This document shows positions 5,562 to 7,877 of a DNA stretch of 7,877 nt, piece by piece. The notes beneath the pieces are model-generated. The model saw only the letters and a program-made list of their open reading frames with translations, made no database searches and had not been told where the DNA came from. The stretch is from an uncultured Lachnospiraceae bacterium (GTDB lineage: Bacteria > Bacillota > Clostridia > Lachnospirales > Lachnospiraceae). Both the position numbers and the translations under genes were made by a program. The DNA is taken from the NCBI GenBank assembly GCA_905201915.1, contig CAJKQE010000104.1, positions 1 through 7,877 on the forward strand, in the 5' to 3' direction. Every line of letters starts with the position of its first letter. Within the stretch, counting starts at the first letter, position 1.

Positions 5562-7694
5562 ATGGGGGATACTTCTAAAAAATTATTGGCAGCTTTAGCA
5601 ACATCAGCTGCGATGGTTGTAGCGGGAGCAACCAGTGTATTGGCCTGTACAACAATTTATGTGGGTGGAAATCGTGTTGAAGAGGGGACTCCGTTTGTTG
5701 CGCGTACAGAAGATTATGGATCAAACATGAACAAGATGTGGTTTATCAGTGAGGCGGGAGCTTGGAAAGAAGGAGAACAGTTCCTTGGATGTCCTGCCTA
5801 TGGTGAATTCGAATGGTATTTTACGCACGATACATACAGATTTACTCATTTTACAAATGATACATTGTATAATGGTGTTTGTCCGGAGTGCGGAGAGGGA
5901 AGTGCGGAATCACCGGTAACACACCCTTCTTATACTGAGTTTGGAACCAATGAAAAAGGCGTATCCGTATCTGCCACCGAAACTATTTACGGAAATAAGC
6001 AAGTTACAACTGTCGACCCATTGCGTCAGAAGAAAGTAGATGGAAAAGTTGGTATTGAAGAGACAGATATTCCTACTATTATTCTTGCAGAAGCAGAGTC
6101 AGCACGTGCAGGTGTTGAACTTTTACTGGATATTTATGACGACTATGGTTGCTATTTCTGTTCAGGTGTATTTATTTGTGATCAGAATGAAGTTTGGTAT
6201 ATTGAAAACTGTTCAGGAACACAGTATGTTGCTTTGAAACTTAATGATGATATGGTTTTCCTTGAGCCGAATATGGCGGTTATAGGAAGAGTTGATTTAG
6301 ATGATACAGAGAACGTTATCGCATCCGAAAGATTGATTGAAGTGGCTAAAGAAGCTGGAACTTTTGTAGGTGATGAAAAAGAAAATATTATTGACTTCCG
6401 TGCTTCTTATGCACGTATTGGCAACGTGGACAAGAGATTGGTTCAAGGTCTGAATTTCCTGAATAAAGATTATAATTATGATACAGAGACCTTGACAGAA
6501 GACAATACAAAGTTCACAATCAGTAACTTAAATGAAAAGAATGAAATCGTTCCATTGTATACAAACATTAAAGAAGATCGTCAGCTTACAAAGGAAGACG
6601 TATTTAATTATTATGAACTTGATACAATCGGTAAACCGAGTAATCAGGAAATCGAAATTTTCCAGCTCTTTTCAGATCGTCCACAGGAATATGGTACTGT
6701 TGGCTGGGTAGGTGTAGGTGATATGTCTAACAACGTATTTGTTCCTTGTTATCCAATGCTTTTAGATGATATTTATGAGGGATATCAGACAAGTACAGCT
6801 GTTGTAACAAAATCAGACACAAGACCGGAAGGCTTTGCTTCATGGGATGCAAGAAGAAACCAATATGTAGCATATCCGGAAAACTGGAGAGATTCTTACT
6901 ACTTTACTTTTGAAGGACTTGGCGGTTATATTCAGTATGCAGAAAAGATTGACGGAACTCCGGTTAGTGATGAGGATAAACAGTATGTAAGAGGAACCTT
7001 AGACGAATTGCAGAGAGACTTTTATGATGACCTTGTTACTATGGATGAACTTCAAAAATCCAGCAATCCAAGAGATTTAGCAACTCAGAATTGCATGGAA
7101 ATGGCTGAACGTTCTCATAAATTGGGACTGGAGTTAGTTGACTATGTTACCGGCGAAATAGAAGACGGCTGGAATGCTACAGAAGACGGCTGGAAATATT
7201 ATGAAGACGGAAAGAAAGTAGTTGGCTGGAAAGCAATTGATGGAGAATGGTATTACTTTGACAGAGATGGAATTATGGAAACCGGTTGGGTATCCGTAGA
7301 TGGACATTGGTATTATCTGAATACAGACGGAAGCATGGAAACAGGCTGGGCATCTGTAGATGGACATTGGTATTACCTGAACGCAGATGGAAGCATGGAA
7401 ACAGGCTGGGCATCCATCGGAGGAAAATGGTATTATCTGAATGCAGACGGAAGCATGGAAACAGGCTGGGCATTCGTAGATGGACATTGGTATTACCTGA
7501 ACGCAGACGGAACAATGGAAACAGGCTGGGCATCTGTAGGAGGAAAATGGTATCATCTGGATAACAGTGGAGCAATGGAAACAGGCTGGGTATCTGTAGG
7601 AGGATATTGGTATTATCTGAACGCAGATGGAAGCATGGCAAGTAACCAGTGGATTGATGGATATTATGTGGATGCATCTGGAAAGATGGCATAA
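5562..7694 (+). CDS. Secreted C69-family dipeptidase with C-terminal cell-wall-binding repeats
   Basis: This 710-residue protein is exported and probably held on the cell wall, where it would hydrolyse small peptides. Residues 1-28 form a signal peptide (KK, a hydrophobic run, cleavage after SVLA). Cys29 then becomes the N-terminus and is the expected nucleophile of peptidase family C69 (PepD-like Ntn hydrolases). Family landmarks are CTTIYVGG (29-36), FVARTEDYGSN (45-55), GVSVSATETIYGN (133-145), ILAEAESARAGVELL (174-188), NEVWYIENCSGTQYVALKL (209-227) and GWVGVGDMSNNVFVPCYP (381-398). The catalytic part runs to about 530. The tail (about 541-710) carries nine choline-binding-type repeats (CW_binding_1): two degenerate, six regular of 20 residues (573-692) and a short last one. 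The start has AGGAG seven bases upstream and begins a proper signal peptide. Extra cysteines pair as C-x-x-C at 107/110 and 197/200. The natural substrate is unknown; peptidoglycan-derived or dietary peptides are possible. Confidence 0.92.
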   Translation: MGDTSKKLLAALATSAAMVVAGATSVLACTTIYVGGNRVEEGTPFVARTEDYGSNMNKMWFISEAGAWKEGEQFLGCPAYGEFEWYFTHDTYRFTHFTNDTLYNGVCPECGEGSAESPVTHPSYTEFGTNEKGVSVSATETIYGNKQVTTVDPLRQKKVDGKVGIEETDIPTIILAEAESARAGVELLLDIYDDYGCYFCSGVFICDQNEVWYIENCSGTQYVALKLNDDMVFLEPNMAVIGRVDLDDTENVIASERLIEVAKEAGTFVGDEKENIIDFRASYARIGNVDKRLVQGLNFLNKDYNYDTETLTEDNTKFTISNLNEKNEIVPLYTNIKEDRQLTKEDVFNYYELDTIGKPSNQEIEIFQLFSDRPQEYGTVGWVGVGDMSNNVFVPCYPMLLDDIYEGYQTSTAVVTKSDTRPEGFASWDARRNQYVAYPENWRDSYYFTFEGLGGYIQYAEKIDGTPVSDEDKQYVRGTLDELQRDFYDDLVTMDELQKSSNPRDLATQNCMEMAERSHKLGLELVDYVTGEIEDGWNATEDGWKYYEDGKKVVGWKAIDGEWYYFDRDGIMETGWVSVDGHWYYLNTDGSMETGWASVDGHWYYLNADGSMETGWASIGGKWYYLNADGSMETGWAFVDGHWYYLNADGTMETGWASVGGKWYHLDNSGAMETGWVSVGGYWYYLNADGSMASNQWIDGYYVDASGKMA
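7278..7637 (+). repeat. Six in-phase 60-bp tandem repeats encoding wall-binding units
   Basis: Six units of exactly 60 bp, each beginning GAAAC(A/C)GG(C/T)TGGG, encode 20-residue units of the form ETGWxSVxGxWYYLNADGSM. Units 2 and 4 (VDGHWYYLNADG) and units 3 and 5 (the GGKWY type) alternate, so a 120-bp dimer is also visible. Degenerate units flank the array on both sides (from about 7182, and 7638-7691). The aromatic GW and WYY residues are those that bind choline or other wall glycopolymers in this repeat family. Confidence 0.93.
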
Positions 7695-7723
7695 ATAAGA
7701 TTTAAAAATTAATAATTTTAAGT

Positions 7724-7764
7724 GCAGGGGGCTGATGTTGAAAAACATCAGCCCCCCTGCTTTT
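7724..7764 (+). terminator. Strong rho-independent terminator of the dipeptidase gene
   Basis: GCAGGGGGCTGATGTT (7724-7739) pairs with AACATCAGCCCCCCTGC (7744-7760) over 16 base pairs with a single bulged C, closed by a GAAA tetraloop and followed by TTTTGTGT. It begins 29 bases after the stop codon and separates the dipeptidase gene from the tRNA promoter. Confidence 0.93.
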
Positions 7765-7786
7765 GTGTAAAATTAGAAAAAAACTA

Positions 7787-7815
7787 TTGATATTTTAAAA
7801 AGTATGTGTTAGAAT
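7787..7815 (+). promoter_or_regulatory. Promoter of the right-edge tRNA gene
   Basis: TTGATA (7787-7792), a 17-base spacer and TAGAAT (7810-7815) preceded by TGT (7807-7809), an extended -10 element. The start would be near 7822, giving a leader of about 30 bases that contains a small hairpin AAGAC/GTCTT (7830-7842) before the tRNA. Confidence 0.8.
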
Positions 7816-7851
7816 GAATTCGTTGTTGCAAGACAAAGTCTTACATACAAT

Positions 7852-7877
7852 GCCCAGATAGCTCAGTTGGTAGAGCA
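7852..7877 (+). tRNA. 5' end of a tRNA gene, possibly tRNA-Phe
   Basis: The window ends with a seven-base acceptor strand GCCCAGA, TA at positions 8-9, and a complete D arm GCTCAGTTGGTAGAGC followed by A. These are the first 26 bases of a tRNA. The anticodon lies outside the window; the acceptor and D arm resemble bacterial tRNA-Phe, but the identity is a guess. Confidence 0.85.

Noticed and set aside
5634..5654. Lipoprotein signal (lipobox) at Cys29 of the dipeptidase
   Set aside because: The residues before Cys are VLA, with Leu at -2 instead of the usual small residue, and the Cys is needed as the family nucleophile.
7278..7637. Tandem repeat array as a possible CRISPR array
   Set aside because: The units abut with no unique spacers and encode a well-known protein repeat in frame.
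7134..7748. Long minus-strand open frame (204 codons) with repeated CPACFH-like units across the repeat array
   Set aside because: It is the antisense shadow of the 60-bp repeats: a period divisible by three keeps the opposite strand open. It has no signal peptide, ribosome site or family likeness.

Overview
The window is AT-rich DNA from a low-GC Gram-positive anaerobe. I infer a Clostridia member, most likely a Lachnospiraceae gut bacterium. The grounds are strong AGGAGG-type ribosome sites, a MurT/GatD pair with Clostridia-like sequence, a secreted C69 dipeptidase carrying choline-binding-type repeats, and a glycerate kinase next to a PrpR-like regulator. Species cannot be read from the sequence alone.

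Layout: a partial tRNA-Gly(TCC) leaves the left edge on the minus strand with a near-consensus promoter (1-120). Next, on the minus strand, is a PrpR-like transcription regulator (186-1698) that is broken twice: once in an A7 run four codons after a good start site, and once at a 12-bp direct repeat with a 20-bp period. Undoing both changes gives one continuous 497-residue protein. Divergent to it is an intact glycerate kinase gene (1833-2957). The gap between them holds two matching inverted repeats, TGTTTC-N5-(G/T)AAACA, each just downstream of one of the two divergent promoters; they are good candidate operators for this regulator. A long hairpin (2982-3047) lies between glycerate kinase and the convergent cell-wall operon.

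The cell-wall operon (5135 down to 3076, minus strand) is murT-gatD, overlapping at TAATG. Its products form the enzyme that amidates D-glutamate in the peptidoglycan stem peptide. Divergent from it, after a 426-bp gap with two well-formed promoters and a long untranslated leader rich in micro-ORFs and Shine-Dalgarno-like sites, is a 710-residue secreted C69 dipeptidase (5562-7694). Its catalytic cysteine is the residue expected at the mature N-terminus, and its C-terminus is a ladder of 20-residue cell-wall-binding repeats encoded by exact 60-bp units. A strong terminator closes it, followed by a promoter with extended -10 and the first 26 bases of another tRNA at the right edge.

Functionally there are two themes: a glycerate-use module (regulator plus kinase) whose regulator may be inactive or phase-variable, and a cell-envelope group (murT-gatD and a wall-bound dipeptidase). 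No clearly new biological system is visible. The most unusual features are the doubly broken regulator with its two operator-like sites, and the leader of the dipeptidase gene.
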